A stretch of DNA of 64,000 nucleotides from Bradyrhizobium sp. WBAH42 (GCF_024585265.1 NZ_CP036533.1:4473001-4537000); one strand, 5' to 3'; shown: positions 25,766-34,839, counted from the first letter of the stretch. Notes: generated by a model from the letters alone, not told the origin. Program-made: numbers and translations.

Positions 25766-26650
25766 ATGACGATGATGTATACGCCGACCATTCCACCGCC
25801 CGATCCGAACACGCGCACGCCGAAGTTCAGGCTGCCGAAGCTGTCATGTGATGCGCATTGCCATATCTTCGGGCCCGGCGCGAAATATCCTTACGCGCCG
25901 GAGCGTTCCTACACGCCGCCGGATGCGCCGCTGGAGGATTTTCGCGCGCTGCACGCCAAGCTCGGCGTGGAGCGCGCCGTCATCGTCAATGCCAGCGTGC
26001 ACGGCACCGACAACAGGGTGGCGCTCGATGCCATCGCTGAGAGCAATGGCGCCTACCGTGCCGTCGCCAACATCGACGACACCATCACCGAGCGCGAGCT
26101 GCGCGTGCTGCACGAGGGCGGTTTTCGCGGCTGCCGCTTCAATTTCGTCCGCCATCTCGGCGGCGTTCCCGACAAGCGCGCATTCGACCGCATCGTCGCG
26201 ATGGTCACGCCGCTCGGCTGGCACGTCGATCTGCATTTTGATGCGATCGATCTGCCCGAATATGCCGACATGCTGACGAGGCTGCCGCTGAACTACACCA
26301 TCGACCATATGGGCCGAGTCAAGGCGGCGGACGGGCTCGACCAGCTGCCGTTCAGGATCCTAATCGAGCTGATGCAGCGCGACGAGAAGTGCTGGGTGAA
26401 GATCTGCGGTTCGGAGCGGGTCTCCTCGGCCGGTCCGCCGTTCACCGATGCGGTGCCGTTCGCGCGAAAGATCGTCGAGACCGCGCCGGATCGCGTCATC
26501 TGGGGCACGGACTGGCCGCATCCCAACGTCAAGGTGATGCCGAATGACGGCGATCTCGTCGATTTGATCCCGCTGTTTGCGCCGGAGCCGGAGCTCCAGA
26601 CCAAGATTCTGGTCGACAATCCCGCGCGCCTGTTCGAGTTCGAGGCGTGA
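25766..26650 (+). CDS. 2-Pyrone-4,6-dicarboxylate lactonase-like amidohydrolase
   Basis: The 294-residue protein is of the PF04909 amidohydrolase-2 group. The opening DAHCHIFGPGAKYPYAPERSYTPPDAP resembles LigI, which hydrolyses 2-pyrone-4,6-dicarboxylate in the protocatechuate 4,5-cleavage route. Further His and Asp are seen in HVDLHFDAIDLP, TIDHMGR and the C-terminal WGTDWPHPN catalytic Asp motif. ATG codons at 25766, 25772 and 25775 are alternatives. A GalB-like and a LigK-like gene follow, which supports the assignment. Confidence 0.75.
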   Translation: MTMMYTPTIPPPDPNTRTPKFRLPKLSCDAHCHIFGPGAKYPYAPERSYTPPDAPLEDFRALHAKLGVERAVIVNASVHGTDNRVALDAIAESNGAYRAVANIDDTITERELRVLHEGGFRGCRFNFVRHLGGVPDKRAFDRIVAMVTPLGWHVDLHFDAIDLPEYADMLTRLPLNYTIDHMGRVKAADGLDQLPFRILIELMQRDEKCWVKICGSERVSSAGPPFTDAVPFARKIVETAPDRVIWGTDWPHPNVKVMPNDGDLVDLIPLFAPEPELQTKILVDNPARLFEFEA

Positions 26651-26723
26651 CGCGCCTTCGCGACCGGCACGCTGTGCGGACATGCACTGTGGCCGCATGC
26701 ATACGAACGAAAAGGAGTAGCCC

Positions 26724-27437
26724 ATGAAAACAGGCCTCGTCGTCACAGCCCATCCCGGCGATTTCGTCTGGCGCGCCGGCGGCGCCATCGCGCTGCATGC
26801 GAAGAAGGGCTATCGGATGAAGATCGTGTGCCTGTCCTTCGGCGAGCGCGGCGAGAGCCAGTTCGCCTGGAAGGAGAAGGGCGCGACGCTGGAATCGGTG
26901 AAGGCCGGCCGCAAGGACGAGGCGGAGCGGGCGGCCAGGCTGCTTGGCGCCGAGATCGAGTTCTTCGACTGCGGCGACTATCCGCTGAAGCTGACGGAAG
27001 CGCATTTCGACCGGATGGTCGACATCTACCGCGAGCTCAATCCGAGCTTCGTGCTGACGCATGCGCTGGAAGACCCCTACAATTTCGACCATCCGAACGC
27101 GGCGCATTTCGCACAGGAGACCCGCGTGGTCGCGCAGGCCATGGGCCACAAGCCCGGCGCGCAGTACAAATATGCGGCGCCGCCGGTTTTCCTGTTCGAG
27201 CCGCATCAGCCCGAGCAATGCAACTACAAGCCCGACACGATCCTCAAGATCGACGAGGTCTGGAAGGAGAAGTACGAGGCGTTCCAGATCCTCGCCGCGC
27301 AGAAACATCTCTGGGGCTATTACGAGCGTGTCGCGCTCAACCGCGGCATCCAGGGCAGCCGTAACACCGGCGTTCCCATGACATATGGTGAGGCCTATCA
27401 GCGCCTGTTTCCGACCGTGGCGGAGGAACTCGCGTGA
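26724..27437 (+). CDS. PIG-L-family 4-oxalomesaconate hydratase-like (GalB type)
   Basis: The 237-residue protein is of the LmbE/PIG-L fold with the motif [13 protein letters not shown]; most deacetylases have AHPDD, while the GalB hydratase group of gallate degraders has this Gly-containing version as I recall it. A second conserved stretch is [17 protein letters not shown] with possible metal-binding His. GalB hydrates 4-oxalomesaconate to 4-carboxy-4-hydroxy-2-oxoadipate. It has a strong AAAGGAG ribosome site and its stop overlaps the next GTG start (GTGA). The order lactonase-hydratase-aldolase matches the pathway. Confidence 0.75.
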   Translation: MKTGLVVTAHPGDFVWRAGGAIALHAKKGYRMKIVCLSFGERGESQFAWKEKGATLESVKAGRKDEAERAARLLGAEIEFFDCGDYPLKLTEAHFDRMVDIYRELNPSFVLTHALEDPYNFDHPNAAHFAQETRVVAQAMGHKPGAQYKYAAPPVFLFEPHQPEQCNYKPDTILKIDEVWKEKYEAFQILAAQKHLWGYYERVALNRGIQGSRNTGVPMTYGEAYQRLFPTVAEELA

Positions 27438-28117
27438 AGCCGGTCGTCGTTCGCAACATCAAGCGGGCCGATCCCGCCGGTATGGCGGAGTACGGCGTCT
27501 CCACCGTGCACGAGGTTTACGGCCGCATCGGCCTGATGAAGCCTTACTTGCGTCCGGTCTGGGCGGGCGCGTCGATCGCCGGTCCTGCGGTCACGGTGCT
27601 GGCGCAGCCCGGCGACAACTGGATGATCCATGTCGCCGTCGAGCAGTGCCGGAAGGGCGACATTCTGGTCGTCGGCTGCACCACTGATAATACTGACGGT
27701 ATGTTCGGCGAATTGCTCGCGACCTCGCTTCAGGCGCGCGGCGTGCAGGGGCTGATCATCGATGCCGGCTGCCGCGACGTCAAAGCGCTGCACGAGATGA
27801 AATTTCCGGTGTGGTCGCGCGCGGTTTCGGCCAAGGGCACGGTCAAGGCGACGCTCGGCTCGGTCAACGTCCCCGTGGTCTGCGCCGGCGTCAATGTCGA
27901 TCCCGGCGACATCGTTGTGGCCGATGATGACGGGGTTGTGGTGGTGCCGAAGCGCTATGCGGCCGAAGTCGCGGAGAAGGCGAAGAAGCGCAACGCGGAT
28001 GAGGGCGGCAAGCGCAAGCGCCTCGCCGCGGGCGAGCTCGGCCTCGACATGTACAACATGCGCGAGGCCCTGGCGAAAGCGGGCCTCGTCTATGTCGACA
28101 ATCCCGAGGAAGCCTAA
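27434..28117 (+). CDS. 4-Carboxy-4-hydroxy-2-oxoadipate aldolase-like (LigK/GalC, RraA fold)
   Basis: The 227-residue protein is of the RraA/HMG-CHA aldolase fold, with the LigK-type block [23 protein letters not shown] and the metal/pyruvate-binding region [25 protein letters not shown]. These enzymes split the hydroxy-oxoadipate into pyruvate and oxaloacetate using a divalent metal. The start codon is GTG at 27434, overlapping the hydratase gene. It closes the core of the lower meta-cleavage route. Confidence 0.82.
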   Translation: MKPVVVRNIKRADPAGMAEYGVSTVHEVYGRIGLMKPYLRPVWAGASIAGPAVTVLAQPGDNWMIHVAVEQCRKGDILVVGCTTDNTDGMFGELLATSLQARGVQGLIIDAGCRDVKALHEMKFPVWSRAVSAKGTVKATLGSVNVPVVCAGVNVDPGDIVVADDDGVVVVPKRYAAEVAEKAKKRNADEGGKRKRLAAGELGLDMYNMREALAKAGLVYVDNPEEA

Positions 28118-28141
28118 AGGTACAAGAAGCGGAGCGGGCGG

Positions 28142-29011
28142 ATGGATCGTCTCAAGCTGAAAGCCGTGCTCGGCAGCCACCCTCACGTCAAGGCGGTGAA
28201 GAGCGGCGAGCTCCGCTCCGACCTGTTCGAACTCGACTTCATCGCGTACACGCCGACCAATATGGCATTCAAGCCGATGGTGCGCGAGCAGGCCTTCGAC
28301 GTCTGCGAGATGGCGATCGTCACCTATCTGATGGCGAAAGCGCACGGCAAGCCGCTGGTGCTGTTGCCAGCAACCATGCTCGGCCGCTTCCAGCATTCAT
28401 ATGCTCTCTATAATCCGGCGCATGGGACGCTCGGGCCGTCCGATCTCGAAGGCAAGCGCGTCGGTATCCGCTCCTTCACGACCACGACCGGCGCCTGGAT
28501 CAGAGGCATCCTCGCCAACGACTACGGCGTCCATCTCGACAGGATTCGCTGGATCACCTTCGAGGATCCGCACGTCGCCGAATATGTCGACACCACTGAG
28601 CGCGCGCCGAAGGACAAGAAGATCCTGCAGATGCTGCTCGACGGCGAGCTCGATGCCGTCCTCGGCGAGACCTCCGATGACCCCAAGCTGAAGCCGCTGT
28701 TTCCTGATCCGGCCGCAGAAGCGGCCAGATGGTACGCGCGGCGCGGCGTGGTCCCGGTCAACCATCTCGTGGTCGTGACCGAGAGCCTAGCGAAATCGCG
28801 CCCCGACGTGATCGCGGGCGTTTATGATCTGTTGAAGCGGAGCAAGGCGCAGGCAGGGCCCGCGGCAACGCCCGACCTCGTTCCGTTCGGGATCGAGGCC
28901 AACAGGAAGCCGCTCGAGCTGATCATCGACTATGCATTCCAGCAGGCGCTGATCCCGCGCCGCTATGCGGTCGAGGATCTCTTCGACGAAACCACACGAG
29001 GACTGAACTGA
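28142..29011 (+). CDS. 4,5-Dihydroxyphthalate decarboxylase-like protein
   Basis: The 289-residue protein has a periplasmic-binding-protein-like fold but no signal peptide, as in Pht5/PhtD decarboxylases that convert 4,5-dihydroxyphthalate to protocatechuate. The regions FDVCEMAIVTYLMAKAHGKPLVLLPA and DLEGKRVGIRSFTTTTGAWIRGIL fit that family. It follows the aldolase gene by 24 bases and overlaps the next gene by one base. If correct, the operon would start from a phthalate-like acid. A cytoplasmic binding-fold protein of other function cannot be excluded. Confidence 0.55.
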   Translation: MDRLKLKAVLGSHPHVKAVKSGELRSDLFELDFIAYTPTNMAFKPMVREQAFDVCEMAIVTYLMAKAHGKPLVLLPATMLGRFQHSYALYNPAHGTLGPSDLEGKRVGIRSFTTTTGAWIRGILANDYGVHLDRIRWITFEDPHVAEYVDTTERAPKDKKILQMLLDGELDAVLGETSDDPKLKPLFPDPAAEAARWYARRGVVPVNHLVVVTESLAKSRPDVIAGVYDLLKRSKAQAGPAATPDLVPFGIEANRKPLELIIDYAFQQALIPRRYAVEDLFDETTRGLN

Positions 29012-29934
29012 TGGCAGGTGATCCCAGGCGCTGGCAGATCGGGCTGGTCGGCTATGGCGAGGTCGGCCGGATTCTGGCCGAGGATTTGCGCCAGCAGGAT
29101 ATCAATGTCTCGGCCTACGACATCAAGCTCGGAGGCGAGCAGGGTGTGCCGCTGAAGGAGCATGCGGCGAAATTCGGTGTCGCTCTCGCAACCTCTCACG
29201 CGGAGCTGACCGCAAAATCCGATTTCATCATCTCAGCGGTCACGGCGAGCCAGGCCGTTCCGGTGGCAAAGGCCTGTGCCCCGGCGATCAACCAGGGCAC
29301 CTGGTTTCTCGATTTCAACTCGGCCTCTCCCGGCGCCAAGCAGCGCGCGGCGGCGCTGATCGATGGTGCAGCCGGGCGTTATGTCGAGGGCGCGGTGATG
29401 ACCTCGGTGCCGCCTTATCGCATCAAGGTGCCGCTCTTGCTCGGCGGGCCCGGCGCCAGAGAGCTCGAGCCGCTTCTGAACGTGATCGGCTTCGCGGCCA
29501 AGGTGGCCAGTGACAAGCTCGGCGTGTCCTCGGCCGTCAAAATGTGCCGCAGCATCATGATCAAGGGCCTCGAGGCCATGGTCATCGAGAGTTTTACGAC
29601 CGCGCGCGCCTATGGTGTCGAGGATGCGGTGCTGGCTTCGCTTGCGGAAACGTTTCCCAGCATCGACTGGGAGAAGCAGGGTGCCTACTGCTTCCAGCGG
29701 GTGATCGAGCACGGCCGCCGCCGGGCCGAGGAGGTGCGGGAGGTTGCCGAGACCGTGCGCGAGGCGGGGCTGACGCCGTGGTCGGCGCAAGGCACGGCCG
29801 AGCGGCAGGCCTGGATGGCCGATCTCGCCGATGAGGGGCTGTTCGGGTTGAGGGGCAGCAGCGAGTTCGCCCGCAGTGCGGATTGGCGCACCGAGGCCGA
29901 CCGGATACTTACCAGGATCAATCGGACGAAATAG
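29011..29934 (+). CDS. 6PGDH/3-hydroxyisobutyrate-type NAD(P) dehydrogenase with DUF1932
   Basis: The 307-residue protein begins with a Rossmann motif (IGLVGYGEVGRILAEDL) and has a DUF1932 C-terminal region (SSAVKMCRSIMIKGLEAMVIESF with the usual catalytic Lys). It probably oxidises or reduces a carboxylated hydroxy acid. A role as carboxymuconate semialdehyde dehydrogenase in this pathway is possible. In E. barkeri, 2-formylglutarate is reduced by an enzyme of the same superfamily, so a link to the nicotinate genes is a second option. The start overlaps the preceding stop by one base. Confidence 0.7.
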   Translation: MAGDPRRWQIGLVGYGEVGRILAEDLRQQDINVSAYDIKLGGEQGVPLKEHAAKFGVALATSHAELTAKSDFIISAVTASQAVPVAKACAPAINQGTWFLDFNSASPGAKQRAAALIDGAAGRYVEGAVMTSVPPYRIKVPLLLGGPGARELEPLLNVIGFAAKVASDKLGVSSAVKMCRSIMIKGLEAMVIESFTTARAYGVEDAVLASLAETFPSIDWEKQGAYCFQRVIEHGRRRAEEVREVAETVREAGLTPWSAQGTAERQAWMADLADEGLFGLRGSSEFARSADWRTEADRILTRINRTK

Positions 29935-30258
29935 TCAGCTCAGGACCGGGTCGCTGGCTTCGAAGCTCCCGACCTGGTCACGCGCGCGTTCGATCAGGTC
30001 GATCAGATTGCGGGATTTACGGACGAGCTGCTCCGTGGCCGGCTGAGTGCGGAACTCCGCCAGCACGGCGCGAACGCACTTGCTGGCGGCATCGAGCGTC
30101 CAGAGCGTACGGTTCACGTCGGCCTGGGTCTGGATAGCCGAGATATCGAGACCCGAGAGAACGTGGCCGATGCCGTCGAGCCGCTTCACCGCCGTATCGG
30201 TCGGCGTTCGGGCCTGGACGGAATGATCGATGCTGCTGAATGCGCTGAACAGACTCAT
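29935..30258 (-). CDS. Small helical protein of unknown function
   Basis: The 107-residue protein is mostly amphipathic helix (DVNRTLWTLDAASKCVRAVLAEFRTQ and LVRKSRNLIDLIERARDQVG) without signal peptide. It is tail-to-tail with the DUF1932 gene: the stops are directly adjacent. No family recognised. Confidence 0.6.
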   Translation of the reverse strand: MSLFSAFSSIDHSVQARTPTDTAVKRLDGIGHVLSGLDISAIQTQADVNRTLWTLDAASKCVRAVLAEFRTQPATEQLVRKSRNLIDLIERARDQVGSFEASDPVLS

Positions 30259-30455
30259 ACTTCCCCACTGAACGCAGATGGTCAGTGCACGTCCTAGTTA
30301 TGGCGGGCGTGGCCTGCCTCGCAATGCGTTGGGCTACGGTCCGGGATTCTACCGAACTCGGGTGGGCGCCAACCGGCGGTAAAATCGAACTGCAGTGGCT
30401 CCGCCGCCAATGGGTTCGGCGCGCGATTCACGGGATATCGGGCGCCGAACCGCGG

Positions 30456-31691
30456 TCAGCTCTTGAACAGGGTCGGCCGCGCCCGCGCAAATGTCTGCCG
30501 GCCCTCCTTGAAGCCCATCAGGACGTCAGGCAGCTCGGCGATAGGGAATCGGCTGTCCTTCGTATCCAGCACGATCAGATCGGCGGGATTGCCGACCTTG
30601 ATGCCGTAGTCGGCGAGGTTCATCAGCCGGGCTGGCAGCTCGGTCACGAGGTCTAGGCACGTGTCGAAGTCGCTGACCGAGGCGTGCGCGACATTGGCGT
30701 AGAAGTTCGCCATCCGCAGCAGCGAGGCATCGCCGAACGGCGTGAAGGGGTTGAGCACGTTGTTGGTGGCGACCGAGCAGAGCACGCCATCGCCGGCAAG
30801 CTTGTGGGCGAGGGTCAGCCCGCGCGGCGCGTTGTGCGTGGCCTCGCGCCCCATCAGATAGAGATCGGTCGCGGGCAGCACCGTGACCGCAACGCCCGAT
30901 CTTGCCAGTTGCGCAGTGGCCGCCTTCATCCGGTCCGGCGGCAATGCCGACAGTTTTGTCGCATGGCCTATCGCGACGCGTCCGCCGTAGTTGCGCTGCT
31001 CGGTCTGGCGGCAGACCTCGTCGAGATGCCACCAGGAGGGATCGAGGTCGAAATCGAGATGGAGGTCGACGTCGACGTCGAATTCCTCGGCGAGATCGAA
31101 GATGCGCGCGAGATGGGCGTTCGGGTCGGTGTCCATGTAGGGACAGCCGCCGATGACCTCGCCGCCGTCGCGCAGCGCCTGGGCCAGCAGCTCCTCGGCT
31201 CCGGGATCGTTGGTCAGGCCTTCCTGCGGGAAGACGCAGAGCTCGAGATCAATCGCCCACGCGTAATCGCGCTTCAGCGCCTTGACCGCCTCGAAGCCGC
31301 GGAGGCCGATGCGCGGGTCGATCTCGACATGCGTGCGCATGCGCGTCGTGCCGTTGACGATGGCGCGTTCGAGCACTCTGGCGCCGCGCGCGTAGACGTC
31401 CTCGATTGTGAAGTCCTTCTTCATCCCGGCGACGGCGCGGATCGCGTCCGAGACGCTGCCGTGATCGTGGCCGCAGCGGCCGAGCAGGCAGGCCTTGTCG
31501 AGATGGATGTGGGTGTCGACGAAGCCGGGCAGGGCGAGGAGGCCGCCGAGATCGACCTCGGCGGCCTCGCAGGCCAGCTTTGGCGCGACCGCGGCGAAAC
31601 GGCCGTCCTTCACGCCGATATCGACGGGTGCGGCGGAAGAGCGCAACAGCGCGTTGCGGAAGATCAGGTCGAAGGCGGTTTGGGTGGTCAT
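30456..31691 (-). CDS. Cytosine-deaminase-like amidohydrolase with altered active site
   Basis: The 411-residue protein is of the CodA/N-isopropylammelide group: PGFVDTHIHLDKACL (metal HxH) near residue 56, VDLHLDFDLD near 207, GHATKLSAL near 240 and a C-terminal NNVLNPFTPFGDASLLRM that parallels CodA's Asp segment. In E. coli CodA the catalytic Glu sits in H-C-D-E; here the sequence is H-L-D-F, so that Glu is missing and cytosine deamination is doubtful. It may hydrolyse another cyclic amide or aminated heterocycle. A TGCATGCA palindrome lies upstream, shared with the divergent gene. Confidence 0.75.
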   Translation of the reverse strand: MTTQTAFDLIFRNALLRSSAAPVDIGVKDGRFAAVAPKLACEAAEVDLGGLLALPGFVDTHIHLDKACLLGRCGHDHGSVSDAIRAVAGMKKDFTIEDVYARGARVLERAIVNGTTRMRTHVEIDPRIGLRGFEAVKALKRDYAWAIDLELCVFPQEGLTNDPGAEELLAQALRDGGEVIGGCPYMDTDPNAHLARIFDLAEEFDVDVDLHLDFDLDPSWWHLDEVCRQTEQRNYGGRVAIGHATKLSALPPDRMKAATAQLARSGVAVTVLPATDLYLMGREATHNAPRGLTLAHKLAGDGVLCSVATNNVLNPFTPFGDASLLRMANFYANVAHASVSDFDTCLDLVTELPARLMNLADYGIKVGNPADLIVLDTKDSRFPIAELPDVLMGFKEGRQTFARARPTLFKS

Positions 31692-31780
31692 GGCGTTGGA
31701 TTCAGCCGGCGCAGCCTAGCGCAAGCCGTTGGAGCGGGCAGCTCCAGATTGTGTGCAAGGCTCGGGTCAGATTGTCCAAA

Positions 31781-31798
31781 AAATGTGCATGCACTTTT
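31781..31798. promoter_or_regulatory. TGCATGCA-centred palindrome between divergent genes
   Basis: GTGCATGCAC (31785-31794) flanked by A-rich and T-rich arms lies between the leftward amidohydrolase (start 31691) and rightward SnoaL-like gene (31840). Copies of TGCATGCA also occur at 33077 and 33181 on either side of the gntR promoter, so it is a candidate operator of the GntR protein at 32253-33011. Confidence 0.55.
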
Positions 31799-31839
31799 AG
31801 GCCCTGATTGTAGAATGGCGGCATCCGGAGAACCCCGCG

Positions 31840-32256
31840 ATGTCCACTCCCGCAAAAGCCGAAAGCCCGATGACTGACGCAGAGATTGTCGAAGCCTATC
31901 TCACCGCTTCGATGATACCGGATCCCGACGCCGCTGCGACCTATATGAAGCCGGGCACGGTGATCACGTTCACCGGCGGTCGAACGTTCGACCATCCGCG
32001 CGGGCCGACCGGCTTCAACGCGAAGCGCTATCGCTGGGTCAAGAAGAAGATGGACCGGTTCGACGTCTGTCCGGGCCCGGACGAGACCGTCGTCTACAGC
32101 GTCGGCACGCTCTATGGCGAGTGGATGGACGGCACGCCGTTCGAGGGCAACCGCTATGTCGATCGCTTCGTGGTGAGGGGTGGGCAGATCGTGAAGATGG
32201 ACGTCTGGAATGACAGCGCCGAGCGCATCCTCGTCCAGCGCGGGATCGAGGCCTAA
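31840..32256 (+). CDS. SnoaL/NTF2-like small protein
   Basis: The 138-residue protein has the alpha+beta cone pattern of NTF2/SnoaL proteins (DAEIVEAYLTASMIPDPDAAATYMKPGTVITFTGG ... GNRYVDRFVVRGGQIVKMDVWND). Members include isomerases, lyases and binding proteins, so the reaction cannot be told. ATG 31870 is an alternative start. The stop overlaps the converging gntR stop by four bases, and the promoter carries the TGCATGCA palindrome, so it is probably in the same regulon as the amidohydrolases. Confidence 0.7.
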   Translation: MSTPAKAESPMTDAEIVEAYLTASMIPDPDAAATYMKPGTVITFTGGRTFDHPRGPTGFNAKRYRWVKKKMDRFDVCPGPDETVVYSVGTLYGEWMDGTPFEGNRYVDRFVVRGGQIVKMDVWNDSAERILVQRGIEA

Positions 32257-33011
32257 CTTCTTCGAGCCACCTTCGGCAGCTTGATCACCCGATTGCTCGT
32301 CACCTCGTCCGCGTAGGGTGCGAGGATGTCGAGCAGATCGCGGCCGCGCTGCGGAGTGGGGGCGACCAGTGCGCGATTGGCCACGGAATCCAGGTGATGA
32401 TGCATCAATTCCATCACCTTGGCCGCGTCGCCCTTCGCCAGCGCTGCGATGATGGCGCGGTGCTCGTTGATGGCGCATTCGGTGGAATGCGGCCGGCTGT
32501 AGAGTGACAGCGTCAGGCAGCAGCGATAGGCGACCTCGCTGACATAGCGCACCAGGATCGGGCTGTTCGTCATGTGGGCGAGCAGAATGTGGAATTCGGT
32601 CGCGAGCCGGATCGACACCGCATCCGTCCCGCCGCGGGCGCGATCCTCGGCATCGACATGGGCGTTCAGCTCGGCGATCTGCGCCTTGGTCAGCTTGCCC
32701 GCGAGCTGGCGCACGACGAGGCGTTCGAGCTCGATACGGATGTCGAAGGCATCGCGCGCCTCCTGCCAGCTCGGCGTCGCCACCACCGCGATCCGGTTGC
32801 GGCGGAGTTCGACCAGGCCTTCGGCGGCGAGTTGGCCCAGCGCGTGGCGGGCAATGGTGCGGCTGACGCCGAAACGTTCGCCGAGCGCATCTTCCGGCAG
32901 CTTGGCGCCGGGCTCCAGCGCCTGCTCGATGATCGCGCGCCGGAGCGCGCGGCAGATCACGCTGACCTTGTCCGATGATTCCGAAGTCTTGCTGCTGGCG
33001 CGCGCCGCCAT
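32253..33011 (-). CDS. GntR-family regulator with FCD ligand domain
   Basis: The 252-residue protein has an N-terminal winged helix (ICRALRRAIIEQALEPGAKLPEDALGERFGVSRTIARHALGQLAAEGLVEL) and a helical FCD domain with metal-ligand-type His residues (ATEFHILLAHMTN, NEHRAIIAAL, LMHHHLDSV). FCD proteins usually respond to carboxylic acids or amino-type ligands. It is divergent from the ABC transporter operon with two TGCATGCA palindromes between them, which fits autoregulation plus control of the transporter. Confidence 0.88.
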   Translation of the reverse strand: MAARASSKTSESSDKVSVICRALRRAIIEQALEPGAKLPEDALGERFGVSRTIARHALGQLAAEGLVELRRNRIAVVATPSWQEARDAFDIRIELERLVVRQLAGKLTKAQIAELNAHVDAEDRARGGTDAVSIRLATEFHILLAHMTNSPILVRYVSEVAYRCCLTLSLYSRPHSTECAINEHRAIIAALAKGDAAKVMELMHHHLDSVANRALVAPTPQRGRDLLDILAPYADEVTSNRVIKLPKVARRS

Positions 33012-33076
33012 CGGCGAATCCCATAGGAGGTGAGATCTCTCTTTAGCACAGGCTCGCGCCGATTCAGCGCTTCAAT

Positions 33077-33188
33077 TGCATGCAGTTCGGTTCCCGAACT
33101 GCCTAAATCGAATCCGGCGGTCTGGCGTGGGTTTCGGCTAGGTCGTTGATTTCGCGGGCCGCGGCCGCTGGCATCCGGTTTGCATGCA
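33077..33188. promoter_or_regulatory. Two TGCATGCA operator candidates in the gntR/ABC divergent region
   Basis: TGCATGCA occurs at 33077-33084 (in CAATTGCATGCAGTTC) and 33181-33188 (in GGTTTGCATGCACTTTG). The first is 66 bases upstream of gntR, the second 12 bases before the first possible start codon of the ABC ATPase gene. An 8-base palindrome recurring three times within 1.4 kb, only in promoter regions, suggests a real site. Confidence 0.55.
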
Positions 33189-33199
33189 CTTTGCCTGTG

Positions 33200-34063
33200 A
33201 TGCGCATGCAACCCAACGCCCAGTTCGACGGCCAGCCCGTTCCCGAAGGCTCTGCGACGACCGCCATCGAGCTGTCCGAGGCCTCGGTGACCTTCGGGCG
33301 CGGCGACCGCGCCGTGCCTGCTTTGTCGAAGACCACGCTCAAGATTGCCGACGGCGAGTTTGTCGCACTGGTCGGCCCGTCCGGATGCGGCAAATCGACC
33401 ATTTTGCGTCTGGTCAGCGGCCTGGTGCAGCCGACCAGCGGCGTCGTCATCGTCGGCGGCCGCGAGGTCGCGGCGCGGGCGATGCGGGTTGGCATGGCCT
33501 TTCAGAACCCGACCATGCTGCCCTGGATGACAATCGAGCGGAACATCATGCTGCCGCTGAAGATCGTCGAGCCGTTCCGCTCGAATTTCCGGAAGCTCCG
33601 CAAGACCGAGTTTCGCGACAAGGCCAACGCCCTGCTGGAGCAGGTCGGCCTCAAGGGCTTTGGCAATCGATATCCCTGGCAGCTCTCCGGCGGCATGCTC
33701 CAGCGCGCCAATCTCTGCCGCGCGCTGATCCACGAGCCGCGCATGCTGCTGCTCGACGAGCCCTTCGGCGCGCTCGACCAGTTCACCCGCGAGGAGCTGT
33801 GGGCGATCCTCCAGAACCTCTGGATGACACACAAGCCGACCGTGCTGCTGGTGACGCATGACCTGCGCGAGGCGGGCTTTCTTGCCAGCCGTATCTGCGT
33901 GATGAGCGCGCGTCCCGGCCGCATCCTCGACGACAGCTCCGTCGAGTTCGCGCGGCCGCGCACCGTTGCGATGACCTTCGAGCCGCATTTCGTCGCGCTG
34001 AACCAGAAGCTGCGCGCCTTCATCGAGGATGCGCGCAGCGCGGCCCAGCAGGGAGCAGGCTGA
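33200..34063 (+). CDS. ABC transporter ATPase, nitrate/sulfonate/taurine type
   Basis: The 287-residue ATPase has Walker A GPSGCGKST, a Q-loop in AFQNPTMLPWMTIERN, the signature LSGGMLQRANLCRAL and Walker B MLLLDEPFGALDQ, as in SsuB/TauB/ThiZ-like subunits. ATG 33200 and 33206 are both possible and neither has a clear ribosome site; 33200 is used. The stop overlaps the permease start (TGATG). With the NMT1-like binding protein it forms an importer for a small N- or S-containing solute. Confidence 0.88.
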   Translation: MRMQPNAQFDGQPVPEGSATTAIELSEASVTFGRGDRAVPALSKTTLKIADGEFVALVGPSGCGKSTILRLVSGLVQPTSGVVIVGGREVAARAMRVGMAFQNPTMLPWMTIERNIMLPLKIVEPFRSNFRKLRKTEFRDKANALLEQVGLKGFGNRYPWQLSGGMLQRANLCRALIHEPRMLLLDEPFGALDQFTREELWAILQNLWMTHKPTVLLVTHDLREAGFLASRICVMSARPGRILDDSSVEFARPRTVAMTFEPHFVALNQKLRAFIEDARSAAQQGAG

Positions 34064-34839
34064 TGTTCGGGATCGATATCAGGCAGAAGGCGTGGTCGGC
34101 GGGGCTGATCGTGCTGTTCTTCGTCGCCTGGGAGCTGTTCTGCCTGATGACCGGCATGTCCGACCTGGTGCTGCCGCGGCCCTCGCAGGTGTTCGTGACG
34201 CTGGTCCAGCGCTTCCCGGTGCTGTGGCCGCATATCGTGCAGACGCTCGCCACCACCATGCTCGGCTTCGTGCTTGGCGTCGCGCTCGGTGTCGCCCTCG
34301 GCGCGATCATCGGCGTCTCGAAGACGGCCTACGACACCTGCTATCCGCTGCTGATCGGCTTCTCCTCGATCCCGAAGGTCGCGGTGGTGCCGATCTTCGT
34401 GCTGTGGTTCGGCTCCGGCACGGTGCCGGCGGTGCTGACGGCACTGTCGATCTGCTTCTTCCCGATCGTCGTCAATATCGCTACGGGCCTTGCCACCACC
34501 GAGCCCGAGCTCGAGGACGTGTTGAAGGCGCTCGGCGCCAGCAAGCTCGACATCCTCTGGAACGTCGGCTTGCCGCGCACCATGCCGTTCTTCTTTGCTT
34601 CGCTGAAGGTCGCGATCTCCTATGCCTTCGTCGGCGCGGTGCTGTCGGAGACCGTCGCCTCCAACCGCGGCATCGGCAACGTCATGATGACCGCGTCCTC
34701 CAATTTCAACGTGCCGCTGGTGTTTGCCGGCCTGTTCGTGCTCGCCGGCCTCGGCGTCGCGCTCTACGTCGTGTTCTCGCTGATCGAAGGGCAGGTCACC
34801 GGCTGGGCCACCCGCAAGAACGACGTGATCGCCACCTGA
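34063..34839 (+). CDS. ABC transporter permease, SsuC/ThiX type
   Basis: The 258-residue integral membrane protein has about six hydrophobic segments and the inner-membrane coupling loop EPELEDVLKALGASKLDILWNVGLPRTMPFFFASLKVAISYAF, matching the EAA-loop consensus of this transporter class. It starts on the last base of the ATPase stop codon. It provides the pore for the importer whose binding protein is encoded next. Confidence 0.9.
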   Translation: MFGIDIRQKAWSAGLIVLFFVAWELFCLMTGMSDLVLPRPSQVFVTLVQRFPVLWPHIVQTLATTMLGFVLGVALGVALGAIIGVSKTAYDTCYPLLIGFSSIPKVAVVPIFVLWFGSGTVPAVLTALSICFFPIVVNIATGLATTEPELEDVLKALGASKLDILWNVGLPRTMPFFFASLKVAISYAFVGAVLSETVASNRGIGNVMMTASSNFNVPLVFAGLFVLAGLGVALYVVFSLIEGQVTGWATRKNDVIAT

